From: an uncultured Roseovarius sp.
GTDB lineage: Bacteria > Pseudomonadota > Alphaproteobacteria > Rhodobacterales > Rhodobacteraceae
Reading direction: 5' to 3'
DNA: 64,000 nt
Assembly (NCBI GenBank): GCA_947503145.1
Contig: CANNCP010000010.1
Coordinates: 80,773 to 144,772, forward strand
Made by a program: the position numbers and the translations under genes. Of this stretch, positions 16,592-24,543 are shown piece by piece (position 1 is the first letter of the stretch; each line of letters starts with the position of its first letter). A model generated the notes under the pieces. The model was not told where the DNA came from and ran no database searches. It saw only the letters and a list, made by a program, of their open reading frames with translations.

Positions 16592-18037
16592 ATGAGGCGC
16601 CATCGCAACGTCAAGATCGTGGCCACACTCGGCCCCGCCTCCGAGGATTACGACACCATCCGTGCGCTGCACGAGGCGGGCGCGGACGTGTTCCGGCTGA
16701 ACATGAGCCACGGCGAACATGACACGATCCGCGAAAAGCATCGCATCATCCGCCAGATCGAAACTGATCTGAACAGCCCGATTGCGATCCTTGCCGACCT
16801 TCAGGGGCCAAAGCTGCGCGTCGGCACCTTTGCCGCAGGCGAGGAAGAACTGGAGGCGGGCACTGCCTTTCGCCTGGACCTGAACGAGGCCGAAGGCGAT
16901 GCCACCCGCGTCTGCCTGCCCCATCCCGAGATTTTTGCCGCCCTGCGCGAAGGTGCGGCGCTGCTGGTCAATGACGGCAAGATCCGCCTTCGCGTGACAT
17001 CTTGCGGCTCTGATCACGCAAATTGCGAAGTGATGGTGGGTGGCACCATCTCGAACCGCAAGGGCGTCAACGTGCCGGACGTGGAGCTGCCCCTGGCGGC
17101 GCTGTCGGAAAAGGACCGCAGGGATCTGGAATTCGCCTGCGAATTGGGTGTCGACTGGCTCGCGCTCAGCTTTGTCCAACGCCCCGAAGACGTGGCCGAG
17201 GCGCGCGAACTGGCGCGCGGACGCGCGGCGATCCTCAGCAAGATCGAAAAACCGTCGGCGGTCACGCGCTTCAACGCCATTCTCGCTGCTTCGGACGGGA
17301 TCATGGTGGCGCGCGGCGATCTGGGGGTGGAACTGCCGGTACAGAATGTCCCGCCCATCCAGAAACGCCTGGTGCGTGCCTGCCGGGCGGCGGCCAAGCC
17401 GGTCATCGTGGCGACCCAGATGCTCGAATCGATGATCGAGTCGCCCGTGCCCACCCGTGCCGAAGTCAGCGACGTGGCCACCGCCATCTACGAAGGGGCG
17501 GACGCGATCATGCTGTCAGCTGAATCCGCCGCAGGCAGCTATCCGGTCGAGGCGGTCAAGACGATGGACAACGTCGCCCGCGAGGTCGAGAGCGACCCGA
17601 CCTACACCCAGATCATCGAGGCCTCGCGCACCGCGGCGCGTACCACCGTCGCCGACGGCATCGTGGCCGCCGCACGCGAAATCGCCGAAACGACGGATAT
17701 CAAGGCGATCTGCTGCTTCACGCAGTCCGGCACCACCGCGCTGCTGACCGCGCGTGAACGCCCACGCGTGCCGATCATCGCGATGACGTCGGTTCTGCGC
17801 ACCGCACGCCGACTGGTACTGACCTGGGGCGTGAATACGGTGATGACCGAAGAACTGGACCGCTTCAAGCAGGCGGTGATCAACGCTGCCCGCGCCGCTT
17901 GCGCCCTGGGCTATGCCACAAAGGAGGATCACATCGTGATCACCGCCGGCGTGCCCTTCAACGTGCCCGGCTCTACCAACATCCTGCGCGTCGCACCCTG
18001 TCAGGAAAGTTTGATCTACGCTACCGATCCGGGTTAA
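16592..18037 (+). CDS. pyk: pyruvate kinase
   Basis: This 481-residue glycolytic enzyme converts phosphoenolpyruvate and ADP to pyruvate and ATP. It starts KIVATLGPASEDYDTIRALHEAGADVFRLNMSHG, the conserved first barrel strand with its substrate arginine. It carries ILADLQGPKLRVG, the B domain, the catalytic-lysine motif AAILSKIEKPSAV, the metal site MVARGDLGVELP and VATQMLESM, and a C-terminal regulatory domain from about residue 350. The upstream frame is open, but the ATG at 16592 begins the conserved N-terminus. Confidence 0.97.
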   Translation: MRRHRNVKIVATLGPASEDYDTIRALHEAGADVFRLNMSHGEHDTIREKHRIIRQIETDLNSPIAILADLQGPKLRVGTFAAGEEELEAGTAFRLDLNEAEGDATRVCLPHPEIFAALREGAALLVNDGKIRLRVTSCGSDHANCEVMVGGTISNRKGVNVPDVELPLAALSEKDRRDLEFACELGVDWLALSFVQRPEDVAEARELARGRAAILSKIEKPSAVTRFNAILAASDGIMVARGDLGVELPVQNVPPIQKRLVRACRAAAKPVIVATQMLESMIESPVPTRAEVSDVATAIYEGADAIMLSAESAAGSYPVEAVKTMDNVAREVESDPTYTQIIEASRTAARTTVADGIVAAAREIAETTDIKAICCFTQSGTTALLTARERPRVPIIAMTSVLRTARRLVLTWGVNTVMTEELDRFKQAVINAARAACALGYATKEDHIVITAGVPFNVPGSTNILRVAPCQESLIYATDPG

Positions 18038-18044
18038 GCTGTCG

Positions 18045-18095
18045 CGTGTTTCTCCTTTATCTGATGCCCCAGGTTAAAGGCCAAACGCTTTAGGC
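18045..18095. repeat. palindromic intergenic repeat, second copy
   Basis: CCTTTA (18054-18059) and TAAAGG (18075-18080) flank TCTGATGCCCCAGGT, followed by AAACGCTTTAGG. The core matches the reverse complement of the repeat at 3558-3607 over about 40 bases. It sits eight bases after the pyk stop. Confidence 0.65.
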
Positions 18096-18128
18096 GCACC
18101 CGCGCCCACCCAGAGGAGGGACGCCGAG

Positions 18129-18353
18129 ATGAACACCGATCTGATGCTGGTGATCGGCTTGGTGCTGGTCGTCTTTTCCGTCCCATCGATCATCTCGGCC
18201 CTTTCCGATGGCCGCGCACCGCGAGTCGCCGCAGTGGTGCTGATCGCGGCGGGTAGCCTCGTGCTCTACGCGATCCAGCAGCATCCGGGCGATTTCCGGC
18301 TGGAGGAAATCCCCAACGCCTTTATCCGCGTCGTGGCGAGTATCATACGCTGA
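18129..18353 (+). CDS. small two-helix membrane protein
   Basis: This 74-residue protein has two transmembrane helices (LMLVIGLVLVVFSVPSIISAL and AAVVLIAAGSLVLYAIQ) and a short soluble tail ending RVVASIIR. GAGGAGGG lies nine bases before the ATG, a strong ribosome-binding site, so it is surely translated. It follows pyk and its repeat. Such proteins recur in Rhodobacteraceae, but none has a known function. Confidence 0.75.
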   Translation: MNTDLMLVIGLVLVVFSVPSIISALSDGRAPRVAAVVLIAAGSLVLYAIQQHPGDFRLEEIPNAFIRVVASIIR

Positions 18354-18448
18354 GTCCAGCCCCGGACGCGACACAAGGAATATATGCCCGCAGGGGGTAT
18401 CTGGATGGCGCAACAGCTCTTTCATCTGTCAAAGCAGCGCATTCCCCC

Positions 18449-18477
18449 TTGCACAGATCGCGCGCCCATTTTATACG
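18449..18477 (+). promoter_or_regulatory. candidate sigma-70 promoter of rpmI-rplT
   Basis: TTGCAC (18449-18454) and TATACG (18472-18477) are separated by 17 bases, 79 bases before the rpmI start. This is the best -35/-10 pair in the 200-base gap. Translation factor IF3 (infC) is not upstream here, so a dedicated promoter is expected. Confidence 0.5.
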
Positions 18478-18555
18478 ACACACTTCACCCGCGCGTCCGG
18501 CCTAAGTGGCATGCCGAGTCGCGCGTAATTGACCGAACTCGAAGAGGAGCCGGAA

Positions 18556-18756
18556 ATGCCCAAGATGAAGACCAAGTCGAGCTGCAAGAAGCGGTTCAAG
18601 ATTTCGGCCACAGGCCGCGTGATCGCAGGCCAGGCCGGCAAACGTCACGGGATGATCAAGCGCAGCAACAAGTTTCTCCGCAACGCGCGTGGCACGACCA
18701 CGCTGTCAAAGGCTGATGAGAGCATCATCAAGCCGATGATGCCCTACGCCCGCTAA
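18556..18756 (+). CDS. rpmI: 50S ribosomal protein L35
   Basis: This 66-residue, strongly basic protein begins [15 protein letters not shown] and contains [16 protein letters not shown], the L35 signature. The ATG at 18556 has GAGGAGCC before it; an in-frame ATG nine codons upstream would only add an acidic tail foreign to the family. It is followed after 14 bases by rplT, the normal L35-L20 pair. Confidence 0.96.
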   Translation: MPKMKTKSSCKKRFKISATGRVIAGQAGKRHGMIKRSNKFLRNARGTTTLSKADESIIKPMMPYAR

Positions 18757-18770
18757 GGAGGAATTGAGAT

Positions 18771-19136
18771 ATGTCACGCGTCAAAGGTGGGGTAGTTACC
18801 CACGCCCGTCACAAGAAAGTCATCAAGGCCGCCAAAGGTTATTATGGCCGCCGGAAAAACACCTTCAAGGTGGCCACACAGGCCGTCGACAAGGCCAACC
18901 AATACGCGACCCGCGACCGCAAGAACCGCAAGCGCAGCTTCCGCGCGCTGTGGATTCAGCGGATCAACGCCGCCGTGCGCAGCCATGACGAGGCGCTGAC
19001 ATACAGCCGCTTCATCAACGGTCTGGCGCTGGCCGGTGTCGAAGTGGACCGCAAGGTGCTGGCCGATCTGGCCGTGCACGAGCCCGCTGCATTCAGCGCG
19101 ATCGTGGAGCAGGCCAAGGCAGCGCTGCCTGCCTGA
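18771..19136 (+). CDS. rplT: 50S ribosomal protein L20
   Basis: This 121-residue protein begins [27 protein letters not shown] and contains [21 protein letters not shown], hallmarks of L20, which binds 23S rRNA early in 50S assembly. AAGGAGGA before its ATG is a strong Shine-Dalgarno. In enterobacteria L20 represses the operon by binding the leader mRNA; no obvious rRNA mimic is seen here. A textbook terminator follows. Confidence 0.97.
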   Translation: MSRVKGGVVTHARHKKVIKAAKGYYGRRKNTFKVATQAVDKANQYATRDRKNRKRSFRALWIQRINAAVRSHDEALTYSRFINGLALAGVEVDRKVLADLAVHEPAAFSAIVEQAKAALPA

Positions 19137-19160
19137 TCCGGTTACGGACCACATGAATTC

Positions 19161-19198
19161 AAAGGCCCGGGCAGTGGTACTGCCCGGGCCTTTTTCGT
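19161..19198 (+). terminator. Rho-independent terminator after rplT
   Basis: AAAGGCCCGGGCAG (19161-19174) pairs perfectly with CTGCCCGGGCCTTT (19180-19193) over 14 bp with a 5-base loop, followed by TTCGTTT. It separates rplT from the convergent carA. Confidence 0.9.
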
Positions 19199-19223
19199 TT
19201 CAGGGGTAACCAAAGCGTTTCGG

Positions 19224-20372
19224 TCAGGCACCCATCGAGGCGGTAAACCGCTCGAACAGATAAAAGCTGTCCTGCGGTCCCGGGCTGGCCTCGGGGTGGT
19301 GCTGCACCGAAAACACCGGCTTGTCCTTCATGCGGATACCGCAGTTCGACCCGTCGAACAGCGAAACATGCGTCTCCATCACCCCCTCGGGCAGACTGTG
19401 TCCGTCCACGGCAAAGCCGTGGTTCATCGACGTGATCTCGACTTTACCAGTCTGCATATCCTTGACCGGATGGTTGGCGCCGTGATGGCCGTGGCTCATT
19501 TTGATCGTCCGCGCACCCAGCGCCAGCGCCAGCATCTGATGGCCTAGGCAGATGCCGAATACCGGCAGGTCTGCGGCCAACACGCCGTGGATCATCGGCA
19601 CCGCATATTCGCCTGTTGCCGCCGGATCGCCGGGGCCGTTGGACAGGAACACCCCATCGGGCTTGTGCGCCAGAACCTCGTCAGCCGTCGCCGTGGCCGG
19701 AAGGACAACCACATCGCAGCCAGCACTGGCGAGACACCGCAGGATATTGCGTTTCGCGCCATAATCCACTGCCACGACCTTGTGTTTCGCGTGGCTCTGG
19801 CGCGTGTAGCCCTCGGGCCAGGCCCACCGCATCTCATCCCAGCGGTAGGATTGCGCGCAGGTGACGCTCTTTGCCAGGTCCATGCCTTCAAGGCCCACGA
19901 ACCCGCGCGCCTTTTCTACCAATGCCGCAATATCAAAATTGCCGTCCGGATCGTGCGACAGCGCCGCATGCGGCGCGCCCTGCTGGCGGATCGCACGGGT
20001 CAGGCGGCGGGTATCAACGCCGCCGATGGCGATGCGGCCACGCTGCGTCAGCCAGTCGCCCAGCCTCTGGGTGCTGCGCCAGTTGCTCGGCTCGGTCGGG
20101 TCCCATTTGACCACCATGCCCTCGGCCACCGGATCGGCGGCCTCGTCATCGGCGGCGTTGACGCCGGTATTGCCGACATGCGGAAAGGTGAATGTCACGA
20201 TCTGCCCGGCATAGCTGGGGTCGGTCATGACCTCTTGGTAGCCGGTCATCGCGGTGTTGAAACACAGCTCTGCCACTGCGGTGCCCGTCGCCCCGAAGCC
20301 ACGCCCGTAAAAGACGGTGCCATCGGCAAGGGCAAGACAGGCGGTGGGGTAGGACTGGGATGCATCGGTCAT
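19224..20372 (-). CDS. carA: carbamoyl phosphate synthase small subunit
   Basis: This 382-residue glutaminase subunit supplies ammonia to CarB for carbamoyl phosphate synthesis (arginine and pyrimidines). The N-terminal domain begins CLALADGTVFYGRGFGATG and contains CFNTAMTGYQEVMTDPSYAGQIV. The C-terminal class I amidotransferase domain has FLSNGPGDP, the nucleophile cysteine in VFGICLGHQMLALALG, and the His/Glu of VQHHPEASPGP. carB is not adjacent. Its upstream region is shared with the toxin-antitoxin island. Confidence 0.97.
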   Translation of the reverse strand: MTDASQSYPTACLALADGTVFYGRGFGATGTAVAELCFNTAMTGYQEVMTDPSYAGQIVTFTFPHVGNTGVNAADDEAADPVAEGMVVKWDPTEPSNWRSTQRLGDWLTQRGRIAIGGVDTRRLTRAIRQQGAPHAALSHDPDGNFDIAALVEKARGFVGLEGMDLAKSVTCAQSYRWDEMRWAWPEGYTRQSHAKHKVVAVDYGAKRNILRCLASAGCDVVVLPATATADEVLAHKPDGVFLSNGPGDPAATGEYAVPMIHGVLAADLPVFGICLGHQMLALALGARTIKMSHGHHGANHPVKDMQTGKVEITSMNHGFAVDGHSLPEGVMETHVSLFDGSNCGIRMKDKPVFSVQHHPEASPGPQDSFYLFERFTASMGA

Positions 20373-20564
20373 GGGCGGCTCTCCGTAATGTGAAGCGAGC
20401 GGGCAAATCTACGCACATCCAAAGCCTTTTGCATCTTTCCTGAATTGGGGAAAGTGGAAAAGACCCGCGCCCCTCCAGTGTTGTGGGCGTCTTGCATCGA
20501 ATCTGCGAACCAGATTGATCGCAAGATGATTTAGGGGTGTCGCCCGGAGGGGTCAAGGGGCGGT
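20373..20564. other. carA leader region
   Basis: These bases lie upstream of carA on the minus strand and continue to the left boundary of the toxin-antitoxin island. They must hold the carA promoter and leader. I cannot pick a convincing -10/-35 pair and see no gene. Confidence 0.4.
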
Positions 20565-20572
20565 CCCCCGGT

Positions 20573-20599
20573 GCCAGCCCCTTACGGCAAATGTTGATC
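20573..20599 (+). repeat. left inverted repeat of the TA island
   Basis: This 27-base sequence contains CTTACGGCAAATGTTGATC and is the reverse complement of 21470-21496 with one mismatch (C/T in the run after GCCAGCC). Confidence 0.85.
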
Positions 20600-20652
20600 A
20601 AGCTCGAGCGAGCCCCTTTGCATAAAATATGCGTAGGAAATTGACTAAAGGG

Positions 20653-20681
20653 TTGTGCAAAATGCGCAAAACTCCTATTTT
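20653..20681 (+). promoter_or_regulatory. promoter and operator of the TA operon
   Basis: TTGTGC (20653-20658) and TATTTT (20676-20681), 17 bases apart, lie 27 bases before the antitoxin ATG. An inverted repeat (TTGTGCA at 20653-20659, TGCGCAA at 20663-20669) overlaps the -35 and the spacer, where an antitoxin or toxin-antitoxin complex would bind to repress its own operon. Confidence 0.5.
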
Positions 20682-20707
20682 ACACCTATCACTCAAGGGG
20701 AAGATCA

Positions 20708-20968
20708 ATGGTCATGAAATATGTAGAGGTTGGTGCGACCACCTTCGCGCGCCAATTTCCCAAGATGAAAGAAGATGTTAGGGAGTTTGGCGTTATATCC
20801 GTGCTGAGTCACAACAGAAGTGTCGGGGCCTTCGTCTCGCCATCTGTCTTTGCCGAGTTGGAAGAGCTTCGCCGCCGAAAGCGCGAACTCGAAAGACTTG
20901 AGGACATGGACAGCACCTTCTTCGAAGCTCTTGATGAGGCTGTTTCATCCTACGACGAGACCATCTGA
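20708..20968 (+). CDS. type II antitoxin, Phd/YefM-like
   Basis: This 86-residue protein has the Phd fold pattern: YVEVGATTFARQFPKMKEDV, then a strand with VISVLSHNRSVGAFVS, matching the 'position/repeat/GxxVGVLVS' DNA-binding part of Phd-family antitoxins. The C-terminal half is charged and helical (ELEELRRRKRELERLEDMD), as expected of a flexible toxin-neutralising tail. GGGGA precedes the ATG. The toxin gene follows after three bases. Codon and base use is more AT-rich than in the neighbours, consistent with acquisition. Confidence 0.7.
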   Translation: MVMKYVEVGATTFARQFPKMKEDVREFGVISVLSHNRSVGAFVSPSVFAELEELRRRKRELERLEDMDSTFFEALDEAVSSYDETI

Positions 20969-20971
20969 TAT

Positions 20972-21394
20972 ATGGCCCTTCCCAAGCCTGCGCCCGGCCT
21001 TGTGATTGGGTACGAATTTCTGTTTCGAGAAGATCAAGAGAGGGGCTTGGAGAATGCCAGTCGCCCTCACCCTTGCGCCATCATCCTTGTCACGGATGAT
21101 GAGCCAAAACAGCGAGTCAGGCTCGTTGCAATTAGTCACTCTCCACCAAGCCTGAGTGAAGCTAAACATTACATGCAGCTAATGCCTGCCGAGTGCCGAC
21201 AAATGGGTCTAGATGGTGGCAACCATTGGATCAATCTGCAGGACATCAATAGCTTTGACTGGCCTGGATACGACCTCAAACCGATTGCCCCGGGGAAAAC
21301 TTATATCTTTGGAAAAATGAGTAGACGCACATTCACAAGGTTGGTTTCAGCCCTGAAAGAATGTGCGGGTCGAAGAATGATCTCCCGGGATTAG
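20972..21394 (+). CDS. probable PemK/MazF-like toxin
   Basis: This 140-residue protein is encoded directly behind the antitoxin. Its N-terminal half has the MazF/PemK SH3-barrel pattern: PAPGLVIGYEFLF as the first strand, RPHPCAIILVTDD as the 'RPalVl' strand, then VRLVAISHSPP as the 'v.pit' strand. A later WINLQDINSFDWPGYDL segment replaces the usual short C-terminus and gives a longer than average protein. MazF-type toxins cut mRNA. The assignment rests on fold pattern and context, so a different toxin class is possible. Confidence 0.55.
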   Translation: MALPKPAPGLVIGYEFLFREDQERGLENASRPHPCAIILVTDDEPKQRVRLVAISHSPPSLSEAKHYMQLMPAECRQMGLDGGNHWINLQDINSFDWPGYDLKPIAPGKTYIFGKMSRRTFTRLVSALKECAGRRMISRD

Positions 21395-21469
21395 CGGTCA
21401 TCTCCTCGAAAATATCTTCGAGGAGGGCACCTCCAAATTAACGAAGTCACGCTGGATCTGCAGCGATGC

Positions 21470-21496
21470 GATCAACATTTGCCGTAAAGGGCTGGC
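21470..21496 (-). repeat. right inverted repeat of the TA island
   Basis: This 27-base partner of 20573-20599 starts GATCAACATTTGCCGTAAAG. It is followed immediately by the second copy of the 11-base direct repeat. Confidence 0.85.
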
Positions 21497-21507
21497 CCCC
21501 CGGTGCC

Positions 21508-21991
21508 GGCTATCGCATTTGACCGAGGACGGTTCTTGCGAAGGCATCGGACCAACCTGCGCGTTTGCGTTTTTGCGAGACTAGACAACTCTTCGCGGTG
21601 CTTCCAACGCATCCTGTCCTTCGATGCCGTTGCAGGCACCATCGCCGACCCGCACGGCCATTGAAATGAACTGGCAAGGCGTGATCACCGTTGATCCCGC
21701 CCTGGAACTGGGCAGCGGCGAAGCCATCCGGAAGGCCGTCGAAAACAACCGGGCTGACACCGATTCTTGCCAGGCTCCCCGCCTCTGCTCTGGCGTCATA
21801 CGATGTGCGGCTCGTGCCGCATGGTTGCCCGCCGGGCGCTGGCACGGCAGCGGACGCACCGCTATGTCACCGGCAGTTGCAAGGTGCATTCATACTCTGT
21901 AAACCCCCACACTTACGACCGCCGCATACCACTCACCAGGCGGTCCCCCATCCAGGCGCGCCGCGCTCTCAATTCGAGGGATGAAAACAAC
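21508..21991. other. unassigned stretch between TA island and yqeY
   Basis: This 484-base stretch has no gene I can support. Both strands hold open frames of about 90-110 codons, but none shows a recognisable domain, a good ribosome-binding site or family-like sequence. It may be a decayed gene or part of the acquired island. The last part must hold the yqeY promoter. Confidence 0.4.
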
Positions 21992-22459
21992 ATGACATTG
22001 CGTGATCGGGTCAATACGGCCCTGAAGCAGGCCATGAGGGACAAGGACGTCAGCCGTCTGGCAACCCTCCGGCTGATCAATGCCGCGATCAAGGATCAGG
22101 AAATTGCCGCGCGCGAGGCTGTTGACGATGTTGGCGTTGGCGATCCCGAAGTGCTCGCCATCCTCGGCAAGATGACCAAGCAGCGTCAGGAATCGGTGCG
22201 TGCCTACGAAGAAGGCGGACGGATCGACCTGGCCGAACGCGAACGCGCTGAAGTCAAGGTGATCGAAGAGTTCCTGCCCCGCCAACTGAACGAGGCCGAA
22301 GTCTCGGACGCGGTGGACAAGGCGATCGCCGAGACCGGCGCCAGCTCGATCCGGGACATGGGCAAGGTGATGGGCGTGCTCAAACAAAACTATACCGGCC
22401 GGATCGATTTCGGCGCAGTCGGCCCGCGCGTGAAGGATCGGCTCTGCCAGGGGGGCTGA
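21992..22459 (+). CDS. yqeY: GatB/YqeY domain protein
   Basis: This 155-residue protein is a stand-alone GatB/YqeY domain: LRDRVNTALKQAMRDKDVSRLATLRLINAAIKD at the N-terminus, then a helical region with MTKQRQESVRAYEEGGR, and the conserved IEEFLPRQLNEAEV and MGKVMGVLKQNYTGRIDFGAVG at the end. The domain is thought to bind tRNA acceptor ends, as in the amidotransferase GatB. ATG 21992 starts the conserved region. carA and yqeY are divergent, as in other Rhodobacteraceae, here pushed apart by the TA island. Confidence 0.92.
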   Translation: MTLRDRVNTALKQAMRDKDVSRLATLRLINAAIKDQEIAAREAVDDVGVGDPEVLAILGKMTKQRQESVRAYEEGGRIDLAERERAEVKVIEEFLPRQLNEAEVSDAVDKAIAETGASSIRDMGKVMGVLKQNYTGRIDFGAVGPRVKDRLCQGG

Positions 22460-22635
22460 CCAGAGGGCTGACCGGGCGCAGGCGACCCCCGGTCGTTCCG
22501 ACGCATGTGGCACACGCTTGCACCTGAGTTCATAAACAAGCGCAGCGCCAACCCGCGGGGTGGAACGTTCAGTTGGCGTCTCTCTGGAAACCCTGGAGTA
22601 TTTGTGGAAAAATGAAGGGTGGGCGAGGCTCCCGG

Positions 22636-23136
22636 TCAGCGTGCGGCGCGGGCCATCTGCAGGGCGCTTATCAGCTCCGGATAGAGCGCCTTGCGCTCGT
22701 CTTCGGACAGGAAGACACCAATTTCCACCTCACGCCCGTCGCCTTTGAGCGTCAGGTAATGCGCCACCGGCCCGCCGGTCGGATACATATCCACCTGCGC
22801 CCAATAACTGTTGCAGTCCCATTCCTGCACATCGCCGCGCGGGTTGGTGCGTGTCAGATGCACGGCTTGCGTGTCGATGACCAACGCCTCGTGCATGTTC
22901 CCGCTGGCGTAGGAGCGTTGCAGCGCCCACCACAGCCCCGCCACCGCCAGCGCCAGGAACGGCAGCAGCCCCCACAGCAAGACCGTGCCCAGCAGCCCAA
23001 AGAGCGGCAGCGAGATCAGCAGGCATGTCACGGCCATGAACCCGGCAAAACCACGCCGGGGCAATGACCGGTGCGGCCACAGATCCAGCCGTGTCAGCGG
23101 TGATCCAACGACAGGAGGAGACCATTCATAGGGCAT
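22636..23136 (-). CDS. DUF2244 membrane protein
   Basis: This 166-residue protein has a short N-terminal cytoplasmic segment ending SLPRRGF, two adjacent transmembrane helices (FAGFMAVTCLLISLPLFGLLG and VLLWGLLPFLALAVAGLWWAL) and a soluble C-terminal domain with DVQEWDCNSYWAQVDM and VEIGVFLSEDERKALYPEL. That is the DUF2244 architecture. In many alphaproteobacteria it neighbours cytochrome oxidase genes, but not here. No enzymatic motif is visible. Confidence 0.85.
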   Translation of the reverse strand: MPYEWSPPVVGSPLTRLDLWPHRSLPRRGFAGFMAVTCLLISLPLFGLLGTVLLWGLLPFLALAVAGLWWALQRSYASGNMHEALVIDTQAVHLTRTNPRGDVQEWDCNSYWAQVDMYPTGGPVAHYLTLKGDGREVEIGVFLSEDERKALYPELISALQMARAAR

Positions 23137-23192
23137 GGACGTGAGACTATGCCGCCCGGCTGGATTGGCAAGGGTCGAAATGCTGCCCGCGC

Positions 23193-23912
23193 CTACCCTG
23201 CCGCGTCCGCGTCAAAGGCCGCGGCCAGCGCGATATTGATCATCGCGCCAAAGCTGCGTTCGCGGGCCTCTGCATCCAGTGCCGCGCCGGTGATCAGGTG
23301 GTCTGACACTGTCAAGACCGCCAGCGCGCGCGCACCGTACCGAGCCGCCACGGTATAGAGTTCGGCCGCCTCCATCTCGACCGCCAGCGTGCCGTGGCGG
23401 GTCAGCGCCTGCGACAGATCGGCGCGTTCGTCATAGAACGTGTCGGACGAATAGATGCCGCCCACATGCGGCGTGATCTCCGCCACTTCTGCCGCCCGCA
23501 CGGCGGCGCGCAGCAGGCCCCAGTCGGCGCAAGGGGCATAGTTCAACTCGCGCAGGAGCGTGGAGGAGGGCGTGCTGACACTGCTGGCTGTCATCGCCAG
23601 AATCACATCGTGCAGTTCCAGGGCGGGCTGCATCGCGCCGCAAGACCCGATACGGATCAGCGTGCGGGCACCGAAATCACGAATCAGTTCGTTGGCATAG
23701 ATGCTCAGCGATGGCATGCCCATGCCGCTGCCGTGGATCGTGACCGGATGCCCCCGCCAGGTGCCGGTGTAGCCTGCCATGCCGCGCACGGCGTTGACCT
23801 GCCGCGCGTCATCCAGAAACTTCTCTGCCGCCCAGATGGCACGTTTCGGATCGCCCGGCAGAAGGACCGTCGGGGCGATATCGCCCGGCTCTGCACCAAT
23901 GTGGATGGTCAT
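23193..23912 (-). CDS. deoD: purine-nucleoside phosphorylase, DeoD type
   Basis: This 239-residue hexameric phosphorylase splits purine (deoxy)nucleosides with phosphate in nucleoside salvage. It starts [24 protein letters not shown] with the phosphate-binding GDPKR, and carries [23 protein letters not shown], the ribose-binding [15 protein letters not shown], and the catalytic aspartate in LTVSDHL. It ends at normal family length. Spacing to the GNAT gene upstream is 18 bases, so the two were probably co-transcribed. Confidence 0.95.
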   Translation of the reverse strand: MTIHIGAEPGDIAPTVLLPGDPKRAIWAAEKFLDDARQVNAVRGMAGYTGTWRGHPVTIHGSGMGMPSLSIYANELIRDFGARTLIRIGSCGAMQPALELHDVILAMTASSVSTPSSTLLRELNYAPCADWGLLRAAVRAAEVAEITPHVGGIYSSDTFYDERADLSQALTRHGTLAVEMEAAELYTVAARYGARALAVLTVSDHLITGAALDAEARERSFGAMINIALAAAFDADAAG

Positions 23913-23930
23913 GCGCGCTCCTCCTTGCCG

Positions 23931-24320
23931 TCATGCCCGCAACCTAAAACGTTTTGCAACAGATCTGAACCGCTTTGGCAGGCGTGTGGCCTGCGCATAG
24001 ACCGCCTTGATCAGTTTGCGGCCCACGCCGGTGCCGCGCACGGACGGGTCTGTATAGAGGTCCTGCAGGTAACAAACCTGATCCACCCGCCAGTTATGCG
24101 CGTGGTAGATGTAGTGCACGAGATCCACCGCCTGTTCGCCCGCCAGCGCGATGAACCCGTTCTGATCGGGGTGATCGCCGGACAAAAGGCGCCGGAACGT
24201 GGTCTGATAGACTTCTTCGGGCACGCTGGTCTGGTAGTATTCCAGACAACCGGTCCACAGGTGGTGCCAGTCTGTTTCGTCGGTAGATCGGATGGGGCGG
24301 ATGGTGATCGATTCGGCCAT
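23931..24320 (-). pseudogene. GNAT acetyltransferase truncated at its C-terminus by a repeat
   Basis: The first ~112 residues are a good GNAT domain: ITIRPIRSTDETDWHHLW, then QAVDLVHYIYHAHN, VCYLQDLYTDPSVRGTGVGRKLIKAVYAQA with the acetyl-CoA loop RGTGVGRKLI. After this the usual last strands (about 30-40 residues with the conserved Asn/Arg-rich 'NAEARRLYDR' helix) are absent. The frame instead runs through the AAAACGTTTTGC repeat, giving LPKRFRSVAKRFRLRA and a stop. The start is the ATG before AESITIRP. The product is probably inactive or altered. Confidence 0.6.
23941..23976. repeat. AAAACGTTTTGC repeat, truncates the GNAT gene
   Basis: On the minus strand this reads CCAAAGCGGTTCAGATCTG and TTGCAAAACGTTTTAGG. 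The second half matches the end of the repeat at 33855-33902 (TTGCAAAACACTTTAGG). It overlaps the 3' end of the GNAT frame. Confidence 0.65.
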
Positions 24321-24424
24321 GATTGGGCTGCCCCTGGATGCGGGGTTGCGCAGGCCAGGCGCAGCTGGGCCGCCGTGCCAGCATCCAAAGCGCATCGGCG
24401 CGCCGGAATCTGTCCTTGTCCGGG

Positions 24425-24505
24425 GTGGAGGGGGCGCGGCCCCCTACGCTGAAAATTCAAACGAATTTTCAGCGCTTCCCCCGGGATATTTCCAGCAAGA
24501 AGAAA
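24425..24505. repeat. modular intergenic element, copy after ecm
   Basis: Read on the minus strand: TTCTTCTTGC, AAATATCCCGGGGG, a hairpin of GCTGAAAATTC with GAATTTTCAGC around a four-base loop, then GGGGGC/GCCCCC. It begins about 40 bases after the ecm stop and could terminate that transcript. Confidence 0.75.
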
Positions 24506-24543
24506 TTCGGGAGAAGCCTGGCCTGTCTTGTGGGCGCAGACTG

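Larger units (their letters stand above)
20565..21507. mobile_element. toxin-antitoxin island bounded by inverted and direct repeats
   Basis: The segment begins and ends with the direct repeat CCCCCGGTGCC (20565-20575 and 21497-21507). Just inside are 27-base inverted repeats (20573-20599 and 21470-21496) that agree at 26 positions. The interior holds only an antitoxin/toxin pair and is visibly more AT-rich than its surroundings. No transposase or integrase is present. The architecture resembles a non-autonomous transposon or a cassette moved in trans, with the 11-bp repeat as a possible target duplication. Confidence 0.6.

Noticed and set aside
20565..21507. An insertion sequence or phage remnant
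   Set aside because: There is no transposase, integrase or phage gene inside; only a toxin-antitoxin pair. It is listed as a candidate non-autonomous cassette.
21510..21889. Overlapping minus-strand frames of about 100 codons between the TA island and yqeY
   Set aside because: They share no recognisable domain, lack ribosome-binding sites, and overlap equally long plus-strand frames; coding cannot be shown.
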